This document shows positions 23,541 through 35,941 of a stretch of DNA of 64,000 nucleotides, piece after piece (the stretch's first letter is position 1; every line of letters begins with the position of its first letter). The position numbers and the translations under genes were made by a program. Under the pieces are notes generated by a model. The model saw only the letters and a program-made list of their open reading frames with translations, was not told the origin of the DNA and ran no database searches. The DNA comes from Lonicera japonica. Lineage: Eukaryota; Streptophyta; Magnoliopsida; Dipsacales; Caprifoliaceae. The stretch spans positions 83,610,919-83,674,918 of the forward strand of contig CM038465.1 in NCBI GenBank assembly GCA_021464415.1, given 5' to 3'.

Positions 23541-26500
23541 TCTCTTTCTCTCTCCAGCTCTCCGTTTTTCTCTCTCTAACACATTCACTCAGTGATAAAT
23601 TATACGTGGCATCTTTTCGTCTATAAAAATACCTTCTTCCCCCATGTACGCACTAGCACTTTTCACTCAACTTTTTAATCAGGGGTATCTTTGTCTATCA
23701 AAATTTATCATTTTCTTTAAAATAAATTAATATTATGAAAAGTGTCCTTATTGTAAAACCAAATTATGAAATTAATACTACTTCCTTTTATTAAACATAA
23801 GTTCGTCCTTAGAGTTATAAAGTATTACAGAACGAGACCTTATAACCCATTATCTAAAAAAAAAACAATAGGATAATAGAACAAAAGAAACAAAAAAAAA
23901 AGGTAAATTGTAATAAGTTTAAAGTTTGCGCACTTTATTAAAATAAAATATTTACCTTATTACTACCGATAGAGTAAAATATTCATTTAACCTCTAGGCC
24001 AATCACAAAAAAACAAATGACAATCCATGTCAACATGAGACGACCTGGAAAAGAGGCCTGAAACCTAGTGCTACTAGGCACAAAGCTCATAGGAATATTA
24101 GTGCAACGTTTAAATAGTATTCGAGCCAATAGACTTTCAAAGCTCGACCTCTAGACCTCTTACATCAAGCTGAAGTAAGCCTTGTCCAACCGTTGTGTTG
24201 GAGAGGTTGAGGATGGCATGGACGACTGCCATTAACTCTGCAGGACATACAGAACCTTTATCAACTTCATTAAATGTATATCAACTGTACTAAATGCTCC
24301 GGAGGAAAGGGAAAGCAAGGTTAGCGATCGAGCATACTATGATGATGAAGGAATAGCGAAAATCCAACTGCTCTGTCCCTGCATCAAACGTCTCATCCTT
24401 CACTATATATATATAGGGGAAACATTTACTTCCCTCACCAACTAAGTCAACTAGAATTAAACCATCCTCTTAATAGCATTCACTAGACATTAGATATTCA
24501 TTATCATTATAATGATTTAAGATAAAGAAATTAGCTTGAGAGATACACCGGGATATAGGCTTAAAGGGTACATAAGAGCTCCTAGGCCTAGAGAATTAGG
24601 ATTTCTAACACTTTATATCTCTTTTAAGCACTTGTATTGAGAGGATAGATCAATCTGGGAGGTAACAGCTGTGTAATCAAAATTTGTCCGTTACATTAAT
24701 ATAAGCGACTACGAGCTCCAAGCTCCTTTCGCAGAGAAGAAATAGTCTTTATTCACATAAAGGGCCGGTGAACCTCGTATATATATCTTTGCCTTATTTA
24801 TTTATTTAAATCTCCAAAATATCGTTTTATTCGTCACGGCATCCCTATTATTGTTCAAACATTTGACTTTAGTTAGAAAACTCTGTTTTAGATTTTTACA
24901 CTAACAACTACCTACTTGATATTCAAAACACATTCAGGGTTCGTTTGAAAGTAACATATAAATGGAATTGGAAAAAGAAAATAAAAATAGTTAATTTTTG
25001 TGAAAAGTTGAAAAATAAGTTAAGATTTGCGGTGAGATGTCTTTTTACTCTATAATTTTTTTCGTAGAGAAATTTTCTTTGGTGGTAAATAAAGAAAAAT
25101 CTTCTACAAAAAATAATGAAAGATGAAGGATATCTACTCATAAAAATGAGCATGAGATAGGAAAGTATATCATCACATGCCTCAACTTATTATCCATCTT
25201 ATACAAATCAAATATTTTCATTTTCCTTTTTCATGTTGTTATCAAATGGAATTTTAAAAATACACATAATATTTTGTATATATATTTTGAATATAAATTC
25301 TTGGTCCGTTTTATGAATTTTTCATGAAAGCTTCCATAATTTCCATAAAAGTTTGTCCCCCAAGACTCTGGAGCTTGTTGAAAAGTTGAGTGCGTCTTCC
25401 TTTTATCAGTCGCTCATATTCTAAATCGCTTTAACCTTTTATGTCTGGAGCTTTGAGAATTCTAAAATAAAAACAAATGAGAGGAAGGAAGGTTTTACTT
25501 CTCTCTCTCCTTCCTTTTTCTTTTTAATGCAATGTTTCAAATTGAGAATCAAATCTTATTCTCATTCATCAAATCAGTTTCCCTAAAACTACTGTTTTCT
25601 TTGTACAACAAAAAAAAAGGTTGACAAGTGACTTTGAGGATGAGGGGGTCAATTATATATATATATATATTTATTTTCTATTTTTTTTTTTGAACAAAAC
25701 ATATTTCTTCTCTTTCTGTATGTTGTTGATAGATTCGGTTCGGTAACCGAAATGTGAACCATGAAAAACGATTACCAGGCAGGATTCGGTCGGTTTTCGG
25801 TCAAAAAAATTGTGCCCTAATGAATACATTCATCCTGAATTCCGGACACAGACATACCCCCGGCTACTATCTCTCCGGCCCAAACAATTTTGTTTGAATT
25901 AAAGCGTCCAATTTTATTTCCAATAATTTATCTGAATAAAGAAGTTGGATTCGTTTAGTACTCCCATTGTTTTCAGTTCTGAATTACCAGATTAATTTGA
26001 ACATTTTGTTTCACTTGAACCAACATTTTTAAGTCATTAAACCAATTTATTTCATACATTCATCTGTATATGTCGGAAACCTCGATCAAGATGAGAACAT
26101 AAATAAACATAGTCACTCTAAATATTGTACAAGAAATTAATTTTTCTTTATTCAAAACCTCCAAGCTAAGACAGTGTAGTACATATGCGCGCACGCAGCT
26201 TTAACTTGGTTCATATCTTCTTCCAAGTTTTTGGAGGATCTTGTACTACTGTTGTTACTGCAAACACTTTAGAAACACCGCAAAGGAAAGATCAATAAAC
26301 TAGTGATCGAATTGCCCAACATGCTAGCTATATACGTAATATATAAACATATATATATATATATATATATGAATCCTACTGAGAATTATCAAATAATTAG
26401 CTATGACGTACAATTTTTCCATTTTTTTCCCTCATAGTTGTGCTTATATATATAGCAAGCAAAGAAAAGGGATGATGGAGGGACGTATTAGTTGTGTTAG

Positions 26501-26694
26501 TGGCGTGGATGCCAAATAATTGTCAGCTATATCAAAAAAAATATTCTCCTTAAAACTAATAATATATAAAATGACCGTGATGCCCTCATTTCACTACCAT
26601 GCATTTCTATCATGCATCGATAAAATCAACAAATTGCTGATGTTTTGGGACTTTGTGTTTAATTTAGATTTAAAGAAAGAAGAATGTGCACTTA
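23541..26694. other. Intergenic with probable LTR and repeat fragments
   Basis: About 24030-24800 has LTR-like features: a leader-like segment with GCAGAGAAGAAATAGTC and AACCTCGTATATATATCTTTG near 24735-24790. No partner or internal region was found, so it may be a solo LTR. Positions 25735-25810 carry a small GGTTCGG-type fragment. No gene is supported. Confidence 0.35.
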
Positions 26695-26916
26695 TGTAAA
26701 TCAGAGAAATGAGAATGTAATTGGGGAGAGAAGTGAATATTCATTCATACAAAGCAAGGTACGTATACAAGTCTATTTCTTTGTCTGCAAGTATAGATCC
26801 TACAATTAAGCTACTAATTAACTACAAACAAGGAACATAAAGTTGACCAAATACAAATATACACAGAGAATGATCTTTTCTTAAAATATAAGATATACAA
26901 AGATATTTTCTCAACA
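26695..26916 (-). repeat. 3' LTR of the copia element
   Basis: 222 bp, reading TGTTGAGAAAATATC to CTGATTTACA on the minus strand. Nearly the same sequence as the two halves of the 5' LTR. Confidence 0.9.
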
Positions 26917-26923
26917 CTCCCCC

Positions 26924-28810
26924 TCAAGTTGGAGAATGGATATCGTGCAGTCCCAACTTGCATACCATAGGAATGAAGGTCTCTTTCCCCATAGGCTTGG
27001 TCAAGTCGTCTGCCAGTTGACTTGTTGAGTTCACATATTTTGTAACAACAGAACCATCTTGAATTTTGTCCCTTATATAATGACAATCCATTTCAATATG
27101 TCTAGTTCGCTCATGAAAAACAGGATTTGTTGCAATGTGTAATGCTGCTTTATTGTCGCAATACAGCGAGGCGAGTTCATGATGCACTATTCCCAAATCT
27201 TTAAGTAGATATTGTAACCAAGTCAATTCACAGAATGTTCTTGTCATAGTGCGATATTCTGCCTCAGTTGATGAAAGTGACAAAGTCTTTTGACGTTTCG
27301 ATCTCCAAAAAATTAGGGAAGAACCAAGAAAAACACAATATCCCGTAGTAGATCTCTTAGTGAGTGGACAACCTGCCCAATCCGAATCACAAAAGGCTGT
27401 CAATCTGAGATCGTTGTTGGAGGAGAAGAAGAGACCTTGACCAGGGGCATTCTTAAGATAACACACCACTCTAAGTGCTGCCTCCATGTGATCCTTTCTT
27501 GGTTGATACATAAATCAACTCAATACATGAACTGCATATGTAATATCCGGCCTAGATACCGTTAAATATAGTAGTCTTCCAATCAATCTTCTATATCGAC
27601 CATGATCCTTAAGTAAGTCGTTTTTATCTGATAATTCCAATCCTCGTTCCATAGGCGTACCAACAGGAGCTGCACCCAATAGGCTTGCATCCTCAATAAT
27701 TTCCAAGGCATACTTGCGTTGTGAAATAAAAATCCCATTCTTAAAAGTAGAAACCTCAATGCCAAGAAAATATTTCAAATTACCAAGGTCTTTGATGTGA
27801 AACTGATTATGTAAAAATTTCTTGGTTTCCACAATACTTTAAGGGTCATTTTTGGTAATTAAAATATCATTGACGTATATCAACAGAATGGTGAATGACT
27901 TGCCTTTTCTTTTGGTGAATAGAGAGTAATCAGCTCAGGATTGATCATAATCGGTAGAACGAATAACCTCTGAGAATTTGGAAAACCATTGACGAGAGGC
28001 TTGTTTTAAGCCGTATAGTGATTTATGGAGTCAACATACCAAATTGTCCTCCCCTTGTCGCCGAAGCCCTGGCAGCAGAGACATGTAAATCTCTTCATTT
28101 AAGTCACTATGGAGAAAAGCATTGTTTACATCCATTTGATGAAGAGACCATCCACGGGCAGCGGCCAAGGCAAGTGAGCAGCGAACTGTGATAATCTTGG
28201 CCGTGGGTGAGAATGTATCTTGGTAATCGACACCTCCGAATTGAGTGAAGCCATTAGCGACCAAGCGTGTTTTATAACACTCGACGAAACCATCGGATCG
28301 TAGCTTAACTTTATGCACCTATCGACAGCCAATTGGTGTTTTGCCAGTCGGAAGTGGAGTGAGAGGCCAAGTACCATTATCCTTGAGAGCTTGTAATTCG
28401 TATTGCATTGCTACCTGACACTCTGGATGAGTGGCACCCTCAGAATAAGAGTGAGGTTTTATTACTGCACTGAGTTGGGCAACAAAGGTCCGATGTGCAG
28501 GCTGATAATGATGATAAGAGATATAATTGGCGAGTGGATAGCGTGTACTTTTGGTCGAACCTAGAGTTAAAGAAGACAATTAGTTAGAACGCACGTACGA
28601 GCAGACGTAGTCTTTTAATTTTGTTGGCTGTTCAATGTGGCGAGTGGAGCGACGAAGAGTGACTGTAGGTTCAGGTGGCGAAGGGGTCGGTGATGGTGAC
28701 GGTGATAGAGGCTGCTGTTGGGGATCGACAGTAGAGGGTGGCGATTGTATGGAGATGATGGTGGATTTGGGACGACGGGCGTATGAATGAATATTCACTT
28801 CTCTCCCCAA
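26924..28810 (-). pseudogene. Copia reverse transcriptase and RNase H, disrupted
   Basis: On the minus strand: a proline/serine-rich linker ending RRSTRHIEQPTKLKDYV (28810-28580), RT start (YELQALKDNGTW, 28430-28370), RT palm (YQDTFSPTAKIITVR, QMDVNNAFLHSDLNEEIYM; 28318-28031), a degenerate stretch at about 28030-27835, later RT (IKDLGNLKYFLGIEV; 27832-27515) and RNase H (DSDWAGCPLTKRSTTGYC, SLSSTEAEYRT; 27511-26924). At least four stops or frame changes break it. The usual YVDD active-site motif reads YVND (near 27871-27882), so even the catalytic site is altered. It is not functional. Confidence 0.9.
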
Positions 28811-28935
28811 TTACATTATCATCCATTTGATACCATGTAAATCAGATAAATGAGGATGTAATTGGGGAGAGAAGTGAATATTCATTTATACAAAGCAAGG
28901 TACATATACAAGTCTATTTCTTTGTCTGCAAGTAT

Positions 28936-29608
28936 TGATATGATCCAGGCTAGTACAAGCACGGACTTGATTAAAGTATTGATTGGTAAGGTCCGTACTA
29001 GTATTGGATGACCTTGGAGCATACTAGTACGAGCGCAGTTAGGGGATTTAAGCATAGTCAAACACAGAAGTCATGGAGCGTGTGGAAGTCAATTATTATT
29101 TTAAATAGTTTTAATTATTAGAATTATTATTATTTCATTATTCAATTAGGAATTAGATTAGTAGTTTTCTTTTTGAATAAGTTTTCATATTATTTTTATT
29201 ATTAATTTCCTTATTGTATTAGGATTATTCTAGAATCTATTTCCTTTTTTCACGTAAAATTAGTTTCCTTATTGTATAAGGTTTCTAATTGTTTTGTTCT
29301 CCTATTTAAAGGAGATGAATTCATTGTTGTAAGAAGTTTTTAATATTAGTATTATTGAGAGTTTTCTCTTTGTATTCTCTAAGAACATGTTGAATATGTT
29401 GAATTGAATTAATTCAATTGTTCTTAACTTATCAATCAATTCTCCACTAATTGATTTTGGCATCTTCGATTATACCGAGGTTCACGCTTATTTAAGTGTT
29501 AGGTTGAGGTTTTCGCCTTCCGTCTTTCGACGTATTCCAAGGTTCTTGCGTATTCAACGTCAAGGGTTGAGGATCCATTAGCCTAGTTAGGAAAGACGAT
29601 CCGGGATC
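28936..29608 (+). repeat. LTR-A, plus orientation
   Basis: Starts TGATATGATCCAGGCTAG and ends GACGATCCGGGATC. It mirrors 30649-31320 across its whole length with scattered substitutions. Confidence 0.85.
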
Positions 29609-29616
29609 CATTAGCC

Positions 29617-30261
29617 TGATACAAACCACGCCAACAATGTGACGAAACCGTAGCAAAGACGGTCGAAAGATCGTTTCTACAATTAAATTTGAATGGCACC
29701 TCGACTCGTTGCTTATAAAGAAGCAAGAACCTTGGTATATAAGGATAGATGCATTGATGGACATCGCAACCCAACATCTATAGAGAGATGCGAACCTTGG
29801 TATACGCGAATGACGCCACAATTGATGATGATGAATCAATTGATAAGTCGAATGAACATTACGGACAACCCGGATTTGTTCAACATGTTCTAAAAGAACA
29901 AAGGAGAAAAGCTCTAACAATTTTATTAATCCATAACTCTCTTATTAAAACAATACAATCATCCCTTTTAAATAGGGTGTAGAAAAGAAATATTAATCCT
30001 AACACAATAAGGAAAGTAAAACAATCTTATTTGACTAAGAAAATACTCCTTAAACAATCCTAATTGGATAAGGAAAACATTCCTAATCTTAATTGAATAA
30101 TAAAATAATAAACAATTCATATAATTTAAAAGTAATTAAAATACGATCTTCTTTGAATTTTCTTGCACGAGCTCTTATAATTGGACATCATGAAAACTTG
30201 AATTGAGCCTACGTACGCTTCAATCCACGTGCTTGATTATGTGCTAACTTTGTCTACATCA
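29617..30261 (-). repeat. LTR-B, diverged 3' LTR, minus orientation
   Basis: On the minus strand it begins TGATGTAGACAAAG, directly after a purine-rich tract (AAGAGGAGGAGAA), and ends TTTGTATCA. Its middle shares order and short blocks with LTR-A (GACGCCACAAT, ACATGTTCT, TTTAAATAGG), but its outer half is different. Confidence 0.65.
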
Positions 30262-30628
30262 TTCTCCTCCTCTTGACAAGGATTTGTCCTCAAATCCTTG
30301 TGATAATGTTTCCCATACCAATAGATATCTTTAGGAGATTCATGCACACTAGGTTTTCACGAAATTTATTTTGACCTTGTCGTAAATCAGTTGTAACTTT
30401 TGATCGCACCGTTAGATCGGACTGATTTTCGGATATGTTGTTTGGAACACAAAGTTACAATATTCGCACTAAAAACCAGGACACTCAGAAGTCGTCTCGG
30501 TAGGAAAAACATTAAATTTCGACAGCCCGACGGGATTTTAAAAAAAAATCCGATCGTAACTTTTTTTTTAATAAAATTGAAACTTAAACAAGAACAAAAA
30601 AAATAGAGAAACCTAAAGGTAGAAGCTA

Positions 30629-30640
30629 CCTCTGATACCA
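30629..30640 (-). other. Primer-binding site of the nested LTR element
   Basis: The minus strand reads TGGTATCAGAGG two bases inside the LTR-A edge (CGTATCAGT). This is a standard initiator-methionine-tRNA site and orients the element on the minus strand. Confidence 0.8.
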
Positions 30641-30642
30641 AC

Positions 30643-31320
30643 TGATACGATCCCGGATCATCTTTTTTAGCCATGCTAATGGATCATCAACCATTAACGT
30701 TGAATAAGTAAAAACCTTGAAATACGTCGAAAGATGGAAGGCAAAAACCTCAACCTAACGTTTAAAGAAGCGCGAACCTCGGTATAATTGAAGACGCCAC
30801 AATCAATTGGTAGAGAATTGATTGATAAGTCAAGAACAATTGAATTAATTCAATTCAACATATTTTACATGTTCTTTGAGAACACAAAGAGAAAACTCTC
30901 AATAATATTAATATTCAAAACTTCTTAAAACAATGAATCCATCTCCTTTAAATAGGAGAACAAAACAATTAGAAATCTTATACAACAAAGAAACTAATTT
31001 TACTTAGAAAAAGGAAATAGCTTCTAGAATAATTATAATACAATAAGGAAATTAATAATAAAAATAATATGAAAACTTATTCAAAAAGGAAACTACTAAG
31101 TTAATTCCTAATTGAATAATGAAATAATAATAATTCTAATAATTAAAACTAATTAAAATAATAATTGACTTCTGTGCGCTCCATGACTTCCGTGTTTGAC
31201 TATGCTTAAATCCTCTAACTATGCTCGTACTAGTATGCTCCAAGGTCATCCAATACCAGTACGGACCCTACCAATCAATGCTTTAATCAAGTATGAGCTT
31301 GTGCTAGCCTGGATCACATA
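30643..31320 (-). repeat. LTR-A, minus orientation (5' LTR)
   Basis: Inverted partner of 28936-29608. Contains a TATA-like TTTAAATAGGAG block mirrored in the plus copy. Confidence 0.85.
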
Positions 31321-31491
31321 AAGTATAGATACTAATTAACTACAAACAATAAACAAAAAGTTGACCAAATACAAATATACAGAGAGAATGATATTTTCCT
31401 AAAATATAAGATATACAAAGATATTTTCTCAACAACTTACAATGATTGAAGTTCTAGTGAGTACGTTGATTCTAATGATTGAAGTTCCATG

Positions 31492-31780
31492 GACTTTTTT
31501 TTCAAACTATGATTCTTTTTAAACTTATTTTGCTAAATAGGGGACTTTTGAACTTAATTGGGTAAATAGGGGTGTTTTAAAATCGAGGTTTGAAGTCGCG
31601 TTTTTTCCATTAAAACCGCAATTCATAATAGCGGTTTTACCAAGAAAAAAAAATTTATAGTAAAAACGCAACTAGGTACTGCGTTTTTACCTCTAAAAAC
31701 GCTGATCTGAACATTAATTTTACCCTTAAAAAAAATTCTGATAAAACCGCGATCCAAGAGTGCGTTTTTACCCTTAAAAT
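31492..31780 (+). repeat. Left terminal inverted repeat of the PMD-carrying Mutator element
   Basis: Pairs with 41610-41898 at high identity. The inner half holds many alternating AAAACCGC and GCGTTTTTACC motifs, which continue to about 31850 on this side. Confidence 0.9.
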
Positions 31781-33026
31781 CGATATCACAAACCACGTTT
31801 TTAATGCTGTTTTTTTTTTAGAAATCGCAATTGCTTTTCGCGTTTTTTAGTTTACTTAATTTCCACCAAACCCTGCGCTACTCATAATATTTTAGTGCGC
31901 CGTCTTCCTCTTTATTTTTCCTTGCTCTTCATCTTTTTTTGTTTCTTGTTGCTTTTCTTCTTTCTTCTTGCTCTTCTTCTTCTAAGTTCCTTATATAATT
32001 TGTATTGTATCGTATATTACTTCATATTTATACTTGTTCTTGCTCTTCTTGCTCTTCTTACTTTTCTTTCCCTTCTTCTCTCCATCTTTTTCACAATTTA
32101 AAATACGAAAAAAAAAAGTTGAGAAGATCATTGATGCATAAGAATTTCTCTCTATTTCAACAAAAATAGGTATGTCCATTTATAGTATTTTGATTATGCT
32201 TAGATCTATATTTTTTGTTTATTTGTAAATGTATATATTTTGATTATTTGTACATCTATACTTGCATAATAATTATATGAATGAAATAAATGGGTTATTA
32301 TTATAAATTTATGATATAGATTTGTTAGATTGTTTGTAGATCTAGGATTTAAATATTGATTTGTAGATTTGCGAATGTATGAATTATTGTAAATTTGTAG
32401 ATTTATTATCATATTATTGTGATATAGAAAATATGTGTTTAGCCCAAGTAATACGATTTATGATTTTTGTTATAATATTTTTGAAAGTTCCCTAAATAAG
32501 TGGATGTTAATTTTGGAATTTTGGATATTAATAGATTTAAAAATTCAAAAGTTAGCTATAAACTAAATCTTAGGGATAATTAAATTGTTTACTTGTAAAG
32601 TCAATTAAGGGTATTTTAGGAAAAATAAAAACAAGAAATTAGTGATTATCCGAAGTTTTGGGTCATTTCCTATTTTTCCAAAACAGGTGGGTAAAATATA
32701 AATTAAACAAAGAAAAAAATGGGCCCAAGTTCAAGTAATTATATTCGTAGTGGTTTATCATATTTTTTTATTTGCAAAAATTGATTTTATGATTTTAAAT
32801 AAATACTTTAATCTAATATTTCGTAGGGGTTTATACGTAATTTTGATTTTTCAATAATTATACCCCTATTTTAAAGAATGTATATACTTATTTATTTTTT
32901 GAGAAATTATATTTTATTTTAAAGAATGTATTATTTACCATCATAATGGAGGGCATGCTTGATTAGTTTAAGTAAATTGTATTTACTATCAGTTGATGAT
33001 AAATTTCTTTAATTGTGTTCAAGGTA

Positions 33027-35567
33027 ATGACGAACAGACAAGTATTTATGCTTTTATACTGGGGCGGATAAATTATTAATAGAGAGCATGGACAATGTTA
33101 CAATATGCAACATAAAACAGGAATTATCGTTAAAGAAGGTACGACGTACTCAGAATTAGTTGGAATGATTTATTCTGTTATGAATGTTGACCTCTCACCG
33201 TCCACCTTAAAGATTGTATGTAGATGTCCACTGTTTGTGACCATGAATGTTTGTAGTTTCTTCCTCCATGAAATTAATGATGACATAAGCTTAGATTTTG
33301 TAATGGGAATAATTTTAAATGTTCCCTCTGTGAATGCAATCGATTTGTATGTGGAGAAAGTTAATTTGAATTATGGTGTGTTCCCACTTGCTGAAAAATC
33401 TCCAGCCTCGGCGTCATATACTTCACCACCACCTACACAGTACACTAATGTTTCTAACTTGCCTTCTACTTCACGACCATCAAAAAAGCTTGAATTTTCT
33501 CCTGAGTCACGTGGCCATACCCCTAAGAATTACATACTGGAACAGCCAATGTTTGAGTACGGAGATGGTATAGAATATGATGACTCCACTGGAGAGGACA
33601 CGGATTGGAACTCAGAATCTGACAGTCGTACAAAAGGGAGTGACACTGAAAGCGATGAATGTGAACAATTAAACCAAATTAAGGTGGTTGCGGAAGACAT
33701 GCCGTCATGGTACACACAATTTCCTGTTACGTATGTGGATCAGGAGGTGACAATTAATGAACAGTTGGTAGATCAAAATGAATTACGGAAAGGGCTCACT
33801 TACGAGACTAAAGATAAGTTGAAGATTGCCGTGAAACAATATGCAATTAAGAATTCATGTGAATTTATTGTTGATGAATCAAAGGCAGATACATGGGCAA
33901 TAAGGTGTAAATTGCACGAAAGATGGTGCAAATGGCGACTGCGTGCTTGTAAGAGAAAGAATAAACATGGCCTGTTTGAGATAACCAAGTACGAGGGTCT
34001 TCACACATGCACATTTGATCGTTTGAAACTAACTCACAAACATTTGGACTGCAAATTCATTGCAAGCAGAGTACAGCACATGGTTAAGGTTGACCCTGGC
34101 CTTAAGATTGGCGTTATCGTTGCATTTGTTAAGGATCAATATGGTTACAAGATTTCTTATTGGAAGGCATGGAGTGCGAAACAGAAGGCTATTGAAATAT
34201 TATTTGGCTATTGGAAAAAGTCTTATGTTATTATGCCGAGATATTTGGCAGCAATTAAATACAACAACCAACGCACCGTCCACGAGTATAGAAGCAAGAT
34301 GTATGATGGCCATTATCGTATTTTTTATAAGAACTTTTGGGCCTTTAGTGCGTCCATTGAAGGCTTTGTGCATTGCCGACCTGTTATAAGTGTAGACGCG
34401 ACACATCTACGTGGAAAGTACAATGGAAAATTATTTGTTGCAATGGCTATGGATGCAAATAAAGGAATATTTTCGCTTGTATTTGGATTCGGCGATGAGG
34501 AAAGTCATGACACATGGAACTTTTTTCTCACGCATCTTTGGCATTACGTCGTAAGGGGACGAGATGGAATTTGCTTGATTTCTGATCGGCACAAGGGCAT
34601 ACTGTCTGTAATTAATTCTGACCCACAATTTCAAGAGCCAATGACATACTATCGATTTTGTATGCGACATGTCCGCAGTAACTTTACAAGTAAATGTAAA
34701 CCAGAAGAGACTTTAAAGATACTAATGCGGAAGGCTGCAACTGCTTACTGCTTGCCGAAATTCAATAAGTATATGGACATGATCAAAGAGTATGATAATG
34801 AAGAAGAGAGCGAAGGAAAAAAACCATGAAGGTGGCTAAAACAAATTCCCCTAGAAAATTGGACTTTTATTCACGATGGAGGGTATCGTTATGGGATAAA
34901 GACAACAAATATCTCAGAGATTTTCAACGGAGTTTTAATTGGTGCGAGATCATTGCCTATTACTGCGTCGGTGCAGCTCATTTTTCATCGCCTTGTTACG
35001 TACTTTTGTGAAAGAGGCGAACAGGGTAAAGATAGGCTTGACAATTCAGAGGTGGAACACACGCCATTCATGGCACTGAAATTATCGAAGCGCATGAAGG
35101 ATATCGGCAAGTATATTGTTTTTAAGCATAACAACTCGGAGGGACTTGCCTCTGTCACATCAGCCAAAGGAAATGTTAAGAATGTAAACATTATGGAAGG
35201 CACGTGCAGCTGCAGGAGGTGGCAAATTTATAAGTATCCTTGTAAACATGTATTGGCGGTGTGTGCTGAATTAAGATTAGAACCGAAATACTTAATTCAT
35301 CAATACTTGACTCTTGAGGCGTACGTGGGTACATATTCTCCTACTTTGCATCCTGCTTTGACAAAAGATTACTGGGATACCCTTTTGGTTAATACAATTC
35401 CAGGTGTTTTGATTCCTAATCCAAACTTATTGCGTCAAAAGGATCGTCCATCTAGGCGCATTCATAACGAGATGGACGTCAGTGATTGTCGAAGATACAA
35501 CCATTGCGGGACTTGTGGAGAGGTAGGACATGATCGCCGCAAGTGTCCCCGAAATCAAGTTAAATAA
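33027..35567 (+). pseudogene. mudrA-like: MudrA-like transposase (MULE), two in-frame stops
   Basis: One frame runs from ATG at 33027 to TAA at 35567, closed only by TAA at 33069-33071 and TGA at 34827-34829. Upstream of the first stop it reads TNRQVFMLLYWGG, a normal MuDR start. Then come a MuDR N-terminal (PB1-like) region, an acidic linker, a FAR1/MuDR zinc-binding domain (WAIRCKLHERWCKWRLRACK), and the MULE DDE core with VDATHLRGKYNG (first Asp codon 34395-34397), LISDRHKG (second Asp codon 34584-34586) and a CMRH motif. After the second stop a SWIM zinc finger (CSCRRWQIYKYPCKHVLAVC) and a CCHC knuckle (CGTCGEVGHDRRKC) follow. It would have cut and inserted the element by binding its terminal repeats in the nucleus. 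No indel was seen, so decay is recent. Confidence 0.93.
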
Positions 35568-35941
35568 TTGTTGCATTGACCCACAATTAGATATGCAGTA
35601 TGACTTTATTATTTGATAATGTAGCAGATTTCTGGCTATTAGTTTATTTTTACATTATTATTTAATGTATAATATTTTCTAGTTGTATGCTTGACTTTGT
35701 ACAGTAGTTGTAATATATTATTTTGCTTAATGCGCAATGTTGTAACCTTGATCTTTGTTTAATTAATTTAATGTATAATGTTTCTTATAGACACATTTTT
35801 TGCCCCGTCATAGTTATATTTTTATCTTTGATATGTACACATTAAATCATACAAGTAAGCAAAATAAATACACATGTACAACCAAAACTATTTATGGGTA
35901 ATGAAAATACATTTTTTGTTTAATAACTAACAATCAACCTA

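Larger units (their letters stand above)
28936..31321. mobile_element. Short LTR element with inverted LTR copies, nested in the copia LTR
   Basis: The order is LTR-A plus orientation (28936-29608), 8 bp, LTR-B minus orientation (29617-30261), an internal region of under 0.4 kb, a primer-binding site (629-640 of the 30 kb block) and LTR-A minus orientation (30643-31320). AGTAT flanks it (28931-28935 and 31322-31326), consistent with a 5 bp target duplication. The internal region has no capsid or polymerase coding, so it resembles a TRIM or other miniature LTR retrotransposon. The two LTR-A copies form an inverted repeat of about 672 bp around a 1.04 kb spacer. Confidence 0.78.
26695..31434 (-). 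mobile_element. Ty1/copia retrotransposon, 5'-deleted internally, with an insertion in its 5' LTR
   Basis: The 3' LTR is 26695-26916 (222 bp). The 5' LTR is 28836-28935 plus 31322-31434, split by a 2.4 kb element. The outer flanks carry a perfect 5 bp duplication ACTTA (26690-26694 and 31435-31439), which proves that the two outer LTR edges belong together. A polypurine tract (minus strand TTGAGGGGGAG) lies just inside the 3' LTR and a primer-binding-like TGGTATCAAA at 28826-28835. The internal region starts directly in the integrase/RT linker, so gag, protease and most of integrase are deleted. Confidence 0.9.
28836..31434 (-). repeat. 5' LTR of the copia element, split by an insertion
   Basis: The two parts, 28836-28935 and 31322-31434, together match the intact 3' LTR at 26695-26916. 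The break falls at CTGCAAGTAT, and AGTAT is repeated on both sides of the inserted element. Confidence 0.88.

Noticed and set aside
29492..29920. 142-codon minus-strand frame
   Set aside because: It lies across the junction of two inverted LTRs and has no family similarity.
30387..30674. Short frame in the nested LTR element as a gag gene
   Set aside because: No nucleocapsid or protease motif, and the frame crosses the LTR and primer-binding site.
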